In this document: positions 17,116 through 26,173 of the stretch, in pieces
Position numbering within the stretch: position 1 is the first letter of the stretch
How the letters are laid out: every line of letters begins with the position of its first letter
NCBI GenBank assembly: GCA_963800865.1
Contig: CAWDCL010000002.1
Location: 186,001-250,000 of the forward strand
Source of the DNA: JALOKP01 sp963800865
GTDB taxonomy: Bacteria > Acidobacteriota > Polarisedimenticolia > J045
Length of the DNA stretch: 64,000 nt
Direction of reading: 5' to 3'
Made by a program: the position numbers and the translations under genes
The notes under the pieces: model-generated
What the model was told of the DNA's origin: nothing
Seen by the model: only the letters and a program-made list of their open reading frames with translations
The model's database searches: none

Positions 17116-17460
17116 ATGTCCCAGCTCAGCGTCGTCGAGGTGACCGACGCCTACGTCCACCTCGCCCTGGCCGGCCGGCTCGACATCCCGACGGTCAACG
17201 CGATCCAGCTCCGCTTCACGAGCGAAGCCACGGTCCGCCGCAAGCCGCTGATCCTCGACCTCTCGGGGGTCGACCTGATCACCTCCTACGGGATGGGGAT
17301 GCTGGTCAGCGCGGCGCGCACGCTGATCGGTCACGGGGCGGGGATCGTCGCGTTCGGGGCCCAGCCCAACGTCGACCTGGCCCTGCGCGCCACGGCGCTC
17401 GACCGGGTGATCCCGCTGGCGCCGGACCTCGCGGCCGCGAAGCAGCAGCTCGGCGTCTAG
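17116..17460 (+). CDS. STAS-domain protein (anti-sigma factor antagonist-like)
   Basis: A 114-residue single STAS domain: VHLALAGRLDIPTVNAIQLR, then LILDLSGVDLITSYGMGMLV, which is the conserved strand and helix with the phosphorylatable Ser/Thr (here TS), and a final helix ending KQQLGV. Such proteins (SpoIIAA, RsbV) bind an anti-sigma kinase when dephosphorylated and release a partner. ATG at 17116 follows GGGGAGATCTG. It faces tail to tail with the large kinase gene; a GTAGGG repeat lies between the two stops. The SpoIIE-type phosphatase at 22347 is the natural enzyme to act on it, but no RsbW-type kinase is in the window. Confidence 0.87.
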   Translation: MSQLSVVEVTDAYVHLALAGRLDIPTVNAIQLRFTSEATVRRKPLILDLSGVDLITSYGMGMLVSAARTLIGHGAGIVAFGAQPNVDLALRATALDRVIPLAPDLAAAKQQLGV

Positions 17461-17484
17461 CGGCGTCCTCGATCGGTCGTCGGT

Positions 17485-17513
17485 CGGGCCGCCACGGAGG
17501 GCGGCCGCCCTAC
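17485..17513 (-). repeat. GTAGGG hairpin repeat, variant copy
   Basis: A 29-bp variant on the minus strand beginning GTAGGGCGG and ending GGCGGCCCG, folding as GGCCGCC-CTCCGT-GGCGGCC. The stem differs from the 3086 copy but stays paired while the loop CTCCGT is unchanged. Its TAG (17512-17510) is the stop codon of the kinase gene. It lies between two convergent genes, where a hairpin could end transcription. Confidence 0.75.
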
Positions 17514-20210
17514 GGCAGTTTCGCCCGCACCTCGCCCAGCCAGTTCGTGACCACCCGCAGGTCGGGCGCTTCCGCACCGCGCAGCATCTCCACCATCACG
17601 AAGCGGCTGCCGTCGGCGGTGACGTCGTAGTTGCCCGGCCGGCCCCAGCCGAAGCGCCCCGAGAACAGCTTCACGGGCTGCGCGGCCTGGAATCCCGGCG
17701 CGGTCGAGAGGCGCACCTCCATCATCGCGTCCCCCTCGGCGTAGTAGAGCGTCCGCCCGTCCTTCGACCAGAGCGCGCCGGTGCCCCCGGCGGTCGAGAC
17801 CTGGTAGCGGCTGCCGGGTCCGGGCCAGGGCCGCACGTAGATCTCCGGGCGCCCCGACTCGTTCGAGGTGTAGGCGATGAACCGCCCGTCGGGCGAGACC
17901 GCCGGGGTGTTCTCGTTGAACTCCGTGTTCAGGAAGGGGCGCGCCTCGCTCCCCTGCGTCTGCACCCAGATGTCGGTCCCGCCCGTCGTCTCCTCGACGA
18001 ACGCGAGCACGCGCCCATCGGCCGACCACGAAGGCGCCATGCGCGAGTCCTCGGCCTCCGCGACCAGCTCGGCCGGGCCGGTGCCGTCCCAGGCCTTCGA
18101 CGCCATCCCGCGCGCCCGCTCGTTCTGCACCGCGAAGCTGATGCGATCGGAGCCGGGCCCCCAGGCCGGGTCGTGGTTGTCCCCCTCGAAGGTGACCCGC
18201 GTCATCGTGCCGCGCGCGAGGTCGCGCAGCCAGAGGTCGCAGTTCGGGGTCTGCGCCTTGCGGACGAGCAGCTTCGTCCCGTCGGGGGAGATCCGCGGCT
18301 GGGCCCAGCTCGCGGTCTCGTCGAGGATCGGTGTCGCCTTCCCCGCGCGGTCGACCCAGACCAGCCGCGCTTCGCCCGCCAGGCCGGTCGCCGTGTCGGC
18401 CGCCGTGTAGATCAGCGTCCCGTCGTCGGCGACGTCGTACGCCCCCTCGCCGTTCGGCCCGCGCATTACGCCGGGGAGGAGCGTCACCGGCTCGCCGACC
18501 GGCTCGCCGCGCGCGGCGTCGAAGCGCACCGCGGCGATCTCGTCGGCGGAGGGGCGGAAGAAGAGCAGGTGACCCGACGCGAGGTAGTGCGGGGTCGACG
18601 CGTCGCGGAGGATCATCCGGTGCGGCCCGGGCGTCAGCTGCGCGACGGCGATCGAGAAGGTGCTGTCGACGTTGTTGACGGTGAAGAGCACCGACTTGCC
18701 GCCCGGCAGCACCGTCGGCTGCAGGTGGAACCGCTCGCCGGGGGCCGGCGTGGTCAGCTTCTCGGGCGCCGCTCCCGGCGAGGCGATGGTGGCCAGCCCG
18801 TTCCAGAAGGCCCCCGCGATCCGCACGCTCTCGACGATCATCGTGTCGCCGGGGCCCCACCCGAAGAAGGTGTTGAAGCCCAGCGTGTCGGCGACGCGCT
18901 GCGGGCTGCCGCCGCTCAGCGAGACCCGGTAGAGGCCGCGCTCGCCCGAGTAGGCGAGCCACTTCCCGTCCGGCGAGAAGTCCGGTCCCGCGCCCGCCGC
19001 GGTGCCGCTGATCGGGCGCGACTCGAAGGAATTGGCGGCGCGCAGCTGGATCGGCGAGCGGCCGACGAGTGCGGGCGGCGAGTAGGCGATCCAGCGGCCG
19101 TCGGGCGAGATCGCGGAGGTCGAGCCGGTGTTGAACCCCGCGCCGGGGATCGTCGCGCTCCAGGAGGCCGGAGTCGGAACGCTGCGCATGCGGTAGCCGG
19201 CGAAGAGCGCGGCGGCGGCGAGCGCGAGTGCGCCCAGCGGGACGAGCCAGCGCGGGCGCGCGGCAGCGCGCGGGGCGGCGGCGGCACGCGTCGCGGCGGC
19301 CGCGGCGGCAGGCTCGCCGTCCGCGTCGCTCCGCCCCTCCTGCGCGTCGACGATCTCGATCCGCGCGTCGGCCAGGTCGCGCAGCCGGCGCTCGGGGTCC
19401 TTCTCGAGGCAGCGCCGGATCAGGCGCCGCAGCGAGGCCGGCGTCGCCGCCGGGAGGGCCGCCATCTCCGGCTCGCCGCGCAGCACGGCGGCCAGCGTGT
19501 CGGAGACCGTCTCGCCGAAGAAGGCGCGCTTGCCGGTCAGCATCTCGAAGAGCAGGCAGCCGAAGGCCCAGACGTCGGTGCGCTGGTCGACCGCCTTGCC
19601 GCGCGCCTGCTCCGGGCTCATGTAGGCCGCGGTCCCGAGGATCGTGCCCGCGGCGGTACCGCCGGAGGTGATCGTCGGCGACATCGTCGGCGACGCGGTC
19701 GGCGAGACGCTCGACCCGCCGCCGAAGGGATCGGTCGGCTTGGCGAGGCCGAAGTCGAGCACCTTGACGCGGCCGCCGTCGGTGAGCTTCACGTTCGCGG
19801 GCTTCAGGTCGCGGTGCACGATGCCGCGCGCGTGGGCGGCCTCGAGCCCCTCCGCGATCTGGCGCGCCACCGGCAGCGCCTCCTCGAGCGGCATCGGCCC
19901 GCGCGCCAGGCGCTCGGCGAGGTCCTCGCCGGGGACCAGCTCCATCACCAGGAAGCGCAGGCCGTCGGCTTCGTGCAGGCCGTAGACCGCGGCGACTGAG
20001 GGGTGGTTGAGCGCCGCCAGCGTCTTCGCCTCGCGCTCGAAGCGCGCCAGGCGCTCGGGGTCGCTGGAGAAGACGTCGAGCATCAGCTTGAGCGCGACGT
20101 CGCGGCCGAGCGTCGGTGTCGGTCGCGCGCCAGACGACGCCCATCCCCCCTTCGCCGATCGGCTCGACGAGGCGGTAGTGGAGCAGGGTGGTGCCGGGGG
20201 CGAGGGGCAT
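17510..20210 (-). CDS. Membrane Ser/Thr kinase with PD40 beta-propeller (one frameshift)
   Basis: A PknB-type kinase of about 900 residues. It begins YRLVEPIGEGGMGVVWRATD in one frame and, after a shift near 20110-20120, continues as GRDVALKLMLDVFSSDPERL. HRDLKPANVK, LDFGLAK and AAYMSPEQARGK complete the catalytic set. A single membrane span (LVPLGALALAAAALFAGY) follows an Ala/Arg-rich linker at about residue 330. The outer part is a TolB/PD40 propeller with repeats such as ISPDGRWIAYS, FSPDGKWLAYS and VSPDGRFIAYTSN. ATG at 20210 is 7 bp behind GGAGGT. Architecture suggests an envelope-ligand sensor kinase. It ends on the TAG of a GTAGGG repeat. Confidence 0.88.
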
Positions 20211-20318
20211 CGAGCGGACCTCCGAACCGGTGAGTCTACGCGACAAGCGGAAGCAGTCCGAACCGCTGCGGACAAACTGCCGGTTACTCCGGCGGCGAGA
20301 GCGTGAAGCGCGTGCGCG

Positions 20319-21497
20319 CTACTGCAGGGCGTGCCCGAGCAGGGCGACCAGCGCGGCGAGCGCGGTCACGACGCCCGCCACGGCCAGCGCGAGGATCATC
20401 CAGCCCGCCGCGGCGCTGTCGAGCGCAGGCAGGCGCAGGCCACCCCGCCGCTCCGGCGCCGGCTCGGCGGCCGCCGGCAGCAGGGCGCCCGCGCGGAGCG
20501 CCTGCTCCATCTCCCCGGCGGTGGCGAACCGCTCCGCCGGATCGGCCGCCAGGGCGCGCTCGACCGCTGCGATGAACCACCCCGGCAGGTCGGGCCGCGC
20601 GTCGCACAGGTGGCGGGCTGCGCGCCGGGCGTGGGCGTCGCGCAACTCGGCCAGCGTCGCGCCGTGCACCGGAAAGTCGCCCGTCGCCATGTGGTAGAGC
20701 AGTACGCCGAGCGCGTAGAGATCCCCGCGCGGTGTCATCCCCTCGCCGCGCAGCAGCTCGGGAGCCATGTAGAGCGGCGTGCCCGAGACGGGGGGGTGGG
20801 GCGCCGAGCCCGGGGAGAGATCGGCGCCCGCGCCGAGGTCCATCAGCACGATCCGGCCCCCCGTCGCGCGCATCACGTTGCTGGCCTTGACGTCGCGGTG
20901 GACCAGCCCCGCGCGGTGCAGCGCCGCCAGCGCGCGGCACAGCTCGATGCCGATGTGCGCGGCCTCCTCGGCGGCGAGCGGGCCCTCGTCGGCGAGGAAC
21001 TGCGACAGCGTGCGGCCGTGGATGATCTCCATCCAGAAGCCGACCCGGCCGGCGTGCTTCTCGGCCCCGTAGACCGTGACGATGTTCGGGTGCGCGACGC
21101 GCGCGAACAGCCGCGCTTCGTGCAGCATCAGCTCGGCGTGCGCGGCGTGGCCCGGCAGCCCGGGGTGCAGCAGCTTGAGCGCGACCTCGCGCCCGAGCCG
21201 CGTGTCGCGCGCGCGGTAGACGTCGCCGAACGCGCCGGAGCCGAGCCGCTCCAGGACATCGAGCGTACCCCAGCGGAAGGGCGCGATCGCAGCCGCCGCC
21301 GGCCCGCCGGCGGACGGGCCAGCGTCTCCGTGCAACTCGCGGTGCAGGTGCGCGACGCGCTCGAGCGCCCGCAGGTGCTCGACCAGCTCGGGGTCGGACG
21401 CGAGCTCGCGGTCGCGCGTGATCTCGTCCCAGTCGACCCGCACGCCGTCGGCGATGGCGGCGGCGAGCGCGACGCGACGGCTCTCAACGGCGGTCAC
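20319..21497 (-). CDS. Ser/Thr protein kinase, tail-anchored
   Basis: A 392-residue kinase. An Ala-rich N-terminal segment with SDPELVEHLRALERVAHLHR precedes the catalytic domain: LGSGAFGDVYRARD, VALKLLHPG, VHRDVKASNVMR, then VLMDLGAGAD (DLG in place of DFG) and GTPLYMAPELLRGEG. The extreme C-terminus is one hydrophobic span (GWMILALAVAGVVTALAAL), so the kinase is cytoplasmic and tail-anchored with no outer sensor. ATG at 21497 lies inside the end of the sigma gene (14-bp overlap). Kinases coupled to ECF sigma factors this way are known to control them by phosphorylation, a plausible role here. Confidence 0.9.
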   Translation of the reverse strand: MTAVESRRVALAAAIADGVRVDWDEITRDRELASDPELVEHLRALERVAHLHRELHGDAGPSAGGPAAAAIAPFRWGTLDVLERLGSGAFGDVYRARDTRLGREVALKLLHPGLPGHAAHAELMLHEARLFARVAHPNIVTVYGAEKHAGRVGFWMEIIHGRTLSQFLADEGPLAAEEAAHIGIELCRALAALHRAGLVHRDVKASNVMRATGGRIVLMDLGAGADLSPGSAPHPPVSGTPLYMAPELLRGEGMTPRGDLYALGVLLYHMATGDFPVHGATLAELRDAHARRAARHLCDARPDLPGWFIAAVERALAADPAERFATAGEMEQALRAGALLPAAAEPAPERRGGLRLPALDSAAAGWMILALAVAGVVTALAALVALLGHALQ

Positions 21498-22062
21498 GGC
21501 GCATCTCCTCGGCCAGCCGCAGCAGCGCGCGGCTGACGACCATCCGGGCGGCGTCGGGGCTCGACCGGCCGAGCATCGTCGCCAGCTCGTCGTAACCGAG
21601 CCCCAGCTCGATCCGGCCGACGATCGCCTCGCGCTCGGTCTCGCGCAGCGCGGCGAGCGCGTGCTCGTAGCGCTCGGCGGTCTCGGCGCCGATCGCGTCC
21701 TGGAGCGGGCTGTGGTCGTCGGGCGGATCCGCGAGCGGCGCCGAGTCGACCGGCGGCCGGGCGTGGATGCGGCGCAGTTCGTCCTTGATGCGATTGCGCA
21801 CCGCCTGGCGCAGGTAGGCCTGCAGGCCGGCGTCGGTACGGGGCTCGATGTGTTCGATCTGGCACAGCGTGTGGAGGAAGGCCTCCTGGACCAGGTCGTC
21901 GGTGTCGATCACCGCGCGCGCCCAGCGCGGCAGCCGCCCGCGGCTCCAGGCCCGCAGCCGGGCGCGATAGCGCAGAAAGAGCGCGTCGAGCGCCAGGCGA
22001 TCTCCCCCTTTTGCGCGCTCGAGCAGGACCAGCGACGAGTCCGGCGACAAGCCGAGTTTCAT
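21484..22062 (-). CDS. ECF-type RNA polymerase sigma factor
   Basis: A sigma-70-family factor of about 192 residues. Region 2 includes LFLRYRARLRAWSRGRLPRW and IDTDDLVQEAFLHTL; region 4 includes LRETEREAIVGRIELGLGYD followed by ELATMLGRSSPDAARMVVSR. An upstream GTG/ATG would add 16 Gly/Pro-rich residues; ATG at 22062 (MKLGLSPD) is preferred. No anti-sigma gene is adjacent; instead the coupled kinase gene overlaps its end, so control by phosphorylation is likely. It is divergent from the SpoIIE-type phosphatase. Confidence 0.88.
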   Translation of the reverse strand: MKLGLSPDSSLVLLERAKGGDRLALDALFLRYRARLRAWSRGRLPRWARAVIDTDDLVQEAFLHTLCQIEHIEPRTDAGLQAYLRQAVRNRIKDELRRIHARPPVDSAPLADPPDDHSPLQDAIGAETAERYEHALAALRETEREAIVGRIELGLGYDELATMLGRSSPDAARMVVSRALLRLAEEMRRDRR

Positions 22063-22346
22063 CCCGCCGGAACCCCCCGCCGGATCGGGCACCCTTGCGG
22101 GCCCAGCCACGGCGGCTCCCCCTTCAGTCCAGCGAACGCGGTCATTTTACTCCCGTCCGGCGCGCAGGGGAGAGCGTCGTCGCGTGCTGTTTTCGAGAGT
22201 CGTTATCGGTTCGCGGACGGCTGCCCGGGTGCCGCCCGGGCCCGGGCGGCAGGGGGTCCGGCCCGGGGGAAGCGGCGCGCGGCCGCCCTTTGCGCTAGCT
22301 TGGGGCCCGTGCCGCGCGCACCCACCCCCCGCGCAGGAGTGCCCCC
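22063..22346. promoter_or_regulatory. Divergent sigma/phosphatase intergenic region
   Basis: A gap between the sigma-kinase genes (leftward) and the phosphatase (rightward). The stretch 22175-22205 (GCGTGCTGTTTTCGAGAGTC) is the only AT-richer part and may hold a promoter. AGGAG at 22334-22338 is the phosphatase ribosome site. No hairpin or operator is evident. Confidence 0.35.
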
Positions 22347-23256
22347 TTGTCGGAACGGCCCCCGATCCCGGACGAAGACCACCTGCTCGACGAACTGGTC
22401 AACTTCCAGGAGATCATCGGCCAGGTGAAGCCCTCGCCGGGCGAGATGCCGTCCGTCCCGGGGATCGAGATCGCCGGGTGCTCGCTGCCGCTGCACGGCC
22501 ACGCCGGTGGCGATCACATCCTGTACATCGCCTTCGACAAGCGGTACGACCTGGAGGCGCGGATCCTCGCCGCGCGCGTCGCCGGCCGGACCGCGGTCGC
22601 CGAGCAGCTCGCGCTGAACAGGACGCGCGCCGGGATCCTGCTGGCCGACGTCGCCGGTCACCGCATGACCGACGCGCTGGTCGCGGCGATGCTCCACCAG
22701 GCGTTCCTGGTCGGCACCTACTACGAGCTCGACATGTTCGGCCAGATCACGACCAAGCTGTTCGAACACCTGAAGACCCGGTTCTTCGAGTCGACCGGCC
22801 TGAAGAAATACGTCACGATGATCTACGGCGAGATCGACAGCAGTGGGAAGTTCCGCTTCATCTCGGCCGGCCACCCGCCGCCGCTGGTCTTCTCGCGCGA
22901 GTACGGCCACTTCGTGACGATCGCGCCGGAGCAGGTGGTGACCACGACGCCGGTCGGGATGATCCCGTCCACCGTCGACCTCGACGGCCTGCGCCACCGC
23001 GTCGACGCCGATCTCCGCGAGCGCTACACGATCAACGAGATCAGCCTGATGGGCTGGGGCGACATTCTCCTGCTCTACACCGACGGGCTCTCCGAGCACG
23101 GCGGGCACCTGTTCTTCCCGGCCGAGGTCGAGCGCCTGCTATCCGGACGCGCGCGACCTGCCTGCCGCCGCGATCTGCGCGCGGCTGGAGGAGGCGGTGC
23201 GCGCGGCCGGGCCGGCGACGGACGACATCAGCTTCGTGGTGGTGAAGAAGGTCTGA
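22347..23256 (+). CDS. SpoIIE-type PP2C phosphatase (one frameshift near the end)
   Basis: A roughly 303-residue PPM phosphatase of the SpoIIE/RsbU kind. GILLADVAGHRMTDALVAAM carries the DxxGH metal motif, FRFISAGHPPPLVFSRE the second, and DILLLYTDGLSE the YTDG motif. Homology shifts frame near 23140 and finishes as TDDISFVVVKKV before TGA at 23254. There is no membrane span or sensor domain. The start is TTG at 22347 behind AGGAG. These enzymes dephosphorylate STAS-domain antagonists or, in some species, kinases' targets; the STAS gene at 17116 and two kinases across the divergent region make a self-contained circuit likely. Confidence 0.85.
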
Positions 23257-23277
23257 GCCGGCGCCGCCCCTGAGACT

Positions 23278-23739
23278 TCACGGGCACGGTGAGGCGACCG
23301 ACGTCGGGTCCGGGGAGTCCAGCGCTCTCAGCAGGGCGCGCCTGCGCAGCTCGATCTCGGCCAGCGCGCGGATGTCACGACACGCCGACCGGCAGACGGC
23401 GGGGTCGAGGCTGAACCCGAGCGCCCCCGCCATCTTGTGGACTTCGTCGGGAGAGAACGCGAGTCCTTCCAGGAACTCTGCGGCGCGGCGCGCCGCCGCC
23501 TCGCGATCGGCCAGCGGGTTCCCGGTGTCGATCCCGTACAGGACGCGCAGGCGATCCGCGACACGGACCGCCTCGTCGATCACGGCCGGCGGCAGCGGAG
23601 CGTCGAGCAGCAGTCCGAAGGCCACGGCCCGGTCGCGCGCCGCCACCGCCGGAGACGCGGGCGTCGCGACAGGAGCCTCGACCGACGCACTGCTCAAGAG
23701 CGCACCGAGCAGCAGCGAGAGCAGGGTACCCGGGATCAT
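23278..23739 (-). CDS. Small secreted protein, unknown, last gene of the CHAT locus
   Basis: A 153-residue protein. Signal peptide MIPGTLLSLLLGALLSSASV ends near residue 22. The mature part is helical with GLLLDAPLPPAVIDEAVRVA, RLRVLYGIDTGNPLADREAA, LAFSPDEVHKMAGALGF and two close cysteines (VCRSACRDI) near residue 125 that could form a disulfide. I recognise no family. Its ATG shares one base with the stop of the subtilase-like gene (TGATG), so translation is coupled and the two products are probably needed together. A chaperone, inhibitor or partner of that protein is a reasonable guess, nothing more. Confidence 0.65.
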   Translation of the reverse strand: MIPGTLLSLLLGALLSSASVEAPVATPASPAVAARDRAVAFGLLLDAPLPPAVIDEAVRVADRLRVLYGIDTGNPLADREAAARRAAEFLEGLAFSPDEVHKMAGALGFSLDPAVCRSACRDIRALAEIELRRRALLRALDSPDPTSVASPCP

Positions 23740-26133
23740 CAGTAGTGGACCTCGTCCTCCGGAGCGGAGTAGGCGGCGAAGTAGAAGCGGCGGGTTCCCG
23801 ACGAGCCGCGCCGGATGTTCTCGATCCGGACCTGCACGTGCGTGCACTGGTCGAGCGGGTCCTCCATCGGGATGACGAGCATCGCCTTGTTGTCCTGCGC
23901 GACGACCGCCTCCATCCCGCGGTCACAGCCGATGGGCGTGATCGCCAGGCCGATCTCCGGCTCGTTGCGGTAGTCCTTCCCGTCGTGCCAGACGACCGCC
24001 TTGAAGAAGCTGGCGGCGTTCGCGATGTCGATCTCGAACGTGACGCTCTCGCTCGCGTCGAGCGTGTAGGTGCGCCGGTGAACGGACCAGTCATCGAGGT
24101 CGTCGAACGGCACGAGCCCGACGCGGCCGGCCCCCCAGTACGGGCTGAAGCCGCGCAGCGTCCGCGTCGGACCGACCGAACTGGTCGTCCGGTCCCCGAA
24201 CAGCAGCATGAACGTCCGCAGCCGGTTGTCGAAGAAGAGCGAGTCGCTGACGTGCTGGTGCCACCAGTCCAGCATGACGGCGGCGAGGCCCGCGGTCATC
24301 GGTGCCGCGAAGCTCGTCCCGCTGCCGTTGCCGTACTCGACCGGGCTCGTGTTGGGGTTGATCAGCGTCGAGAAGCGGAAGGGCGCAGCCAGGTCGATCA
24401 GGGTGGCCTCGGCGTCCGGGGCGGCGTGCGACGCCCTCCCGTCGTAGAGGCACAGGTCGGTGTAGTAGGCCCCCGCCGTATCGCAGGGCGCCTTGGTCCG
24501 GATCCCGCCCACGGCCAGCGTCCAGGGGTGGTCCGCCGGGTAGGTCATCGAGCAGACGGCTCCCTCGGCTCCGAGGTTGCCGGCCGCCTGGATCCAGGTC
24601 GCGTCGCAGGAGATCAGCGCCTCGACGTCGGCATCGTAGTCGCCGTTCCCGTCGCAATCGATTGCGGTGCTGACGATGCTCGACTCGAAGATGTCCACGC
24701 TGTCGCGGCAGGCCTCCTCGAGGACGGCCGTGCGCTGGTTGAGGTTCTCGTCCTGGAAGAAGATCAGCTTGCACTCGGGACAGGTACCGGTCATCCGCCG
24801 GCGGTCCAGGTCGGACAGCGCCGGTTCCTGACCCTCCATGAAGTCCGCGGCGATCAGCTGCGCGACCCGCGTGCCGTGATTGTCCGATCGCTCGCAGTTC
24901 TCGATCCCCCCGGGTTCGTCGCAGCAGCCGTCGCACCCCACGGGGTCGCAGTCGTGCGTGGTGAGCCGCGTGCGGCTGTCCGGCCCGACGTCGAGCCAGG
25001 CCGGGTTCTCCTCGTCGATGCACTCCTCGCCGAGCGCGACGACGATGCGGCCCGAGTAGATGTGCTTGGAGTTGAGGCCGTGCCAACCGACGTGGTTCGG
25101 ATCGAAATTCGCGGCGTCGGTGGCGACGTAGTAGTCCGACCCCGTGTACCGGTCGAGGACGGCCGGTCCCTCGGGCTCGACGAACTCGATCGACGCGACA
25201 TCGTCGCGCCCGGCAAGCGCGCGCAGCGCCCTCGCCGGGATGTCCGCCTGCACGGAACCGGACATCCAGGAGGCGTGGATCACGTGGCCGCCGGCCTGCT
25301 GGATCGCCTCCCGCAGCGGGCGCTGCCGCTCGGCCATCGCCACCTTGCGCTCGATGATCCGTCGGGATCGTTCGGACTGGAGGTGCAGTCCGGCCCAGAG
25401 CAGGCCCCCGCTGGCGACGTCGTGCACCTTGGGGAGCTCGAGCTGCGGAACGCCGGCGGGCAGGACGCGGACCGGTACGAGAGCGGAGCCGTCCAGGTCG
25501 ATCTCGCCCTTCGCGATCCGCTCCCGCAATCCCTGCTCGACGCGCGGGCCGAGCGGCGAGCCCTGGTTGCGCGCGAGCTGGTCGAGGCGCTCCTCCTCGT
25601 CGCGCGAGACCGGGTGCGCGGCCACGGGCACGGAGCGGCGCGCGATCCAGCGGGTCGCGATCTCGACTTCACCGTCGGCAACGAGGTCGTCCCCCTCGGC
25701 GTACGACTCCCCGGCCGGAGAGCGCTCGGGCCAGCGGACCGCACTCGGCGTACTCGGGACGAGGCTCGCCGCGCGTCGTGACCCGCCGCTCCCCGGTCCG
25801 GCGATCGGAGACGGTGATCAGCGCGTAGACCTCGCCCGGCGCCGGCGCCTGGGCGGCGACGCGCTGAAGCGCGCCGGCGACGGCAGTCGAGACGGGCACG
25901 TCGGCGAAGGCCTGTCCGGCGGCCGCCGTGGCTTCGGCCGCGGCCTGGGCCGCGCGGCGCGGCTCGGGCTCCGCCGCGCGCCGCGGGCGCGCCGCCGCGC
26001 CGGGCACCGGCGCCTCGGACGCGCCGGCCGGCGGTGCGGCGCCCACGCCTGTGAATGCGCAGAGCCCGAGCAGGGCGAGGCGGAGCAGCGACTGGCGGTG
26101 CCGTCGCGCTGCGGGAGCATCGAGTCGAGTCAT
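23739..26133 (-). CDS. Secreted subtilase-like protein lacking the usual catalytic Asp (one frameshift)
   Basis: About 798 residues when joined across a shift near 25745. A signal peptide lies in SLLRLALLGLCAFTGVGA. After a 200-residue charged region comes a subtilase fold: His in RSDNHGTRVAQLIAADF, Asn in ATWIQAAGNLGAEG and Ser in YGNGSGTSFAAPMTAGLAAV. The strand that should carry Asp reads GRIVVALGEECIDEENPAW, with Gly/Glu at the Asp position. An insertion rich in Cys (CDPVGCDGCCDEPGG) follows. The C-terminal 150 residues are beta-rich. It may be inactive, or use a displaced acid. It sits 40 bp after the Cys-repeat protein gene. Confidence 0.78.
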
Positions 26134-26173
26134 GGCCGGGCGTCCTCCTTCGACGACTGCCTTGGGATGCGCC

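Noticed and set aside
18173..19999. A 608-codon plus-strand frame opposite the PD40 kinase
   Set aside because: Shadow frame; the kinase motifs and propeller repeats are on the minus strand.
23745..25781. A 678-codon plus-strand frame opposite the subtilase-like gene
   Set aside because: Shadow frame without ribosome site or recognisable motif.
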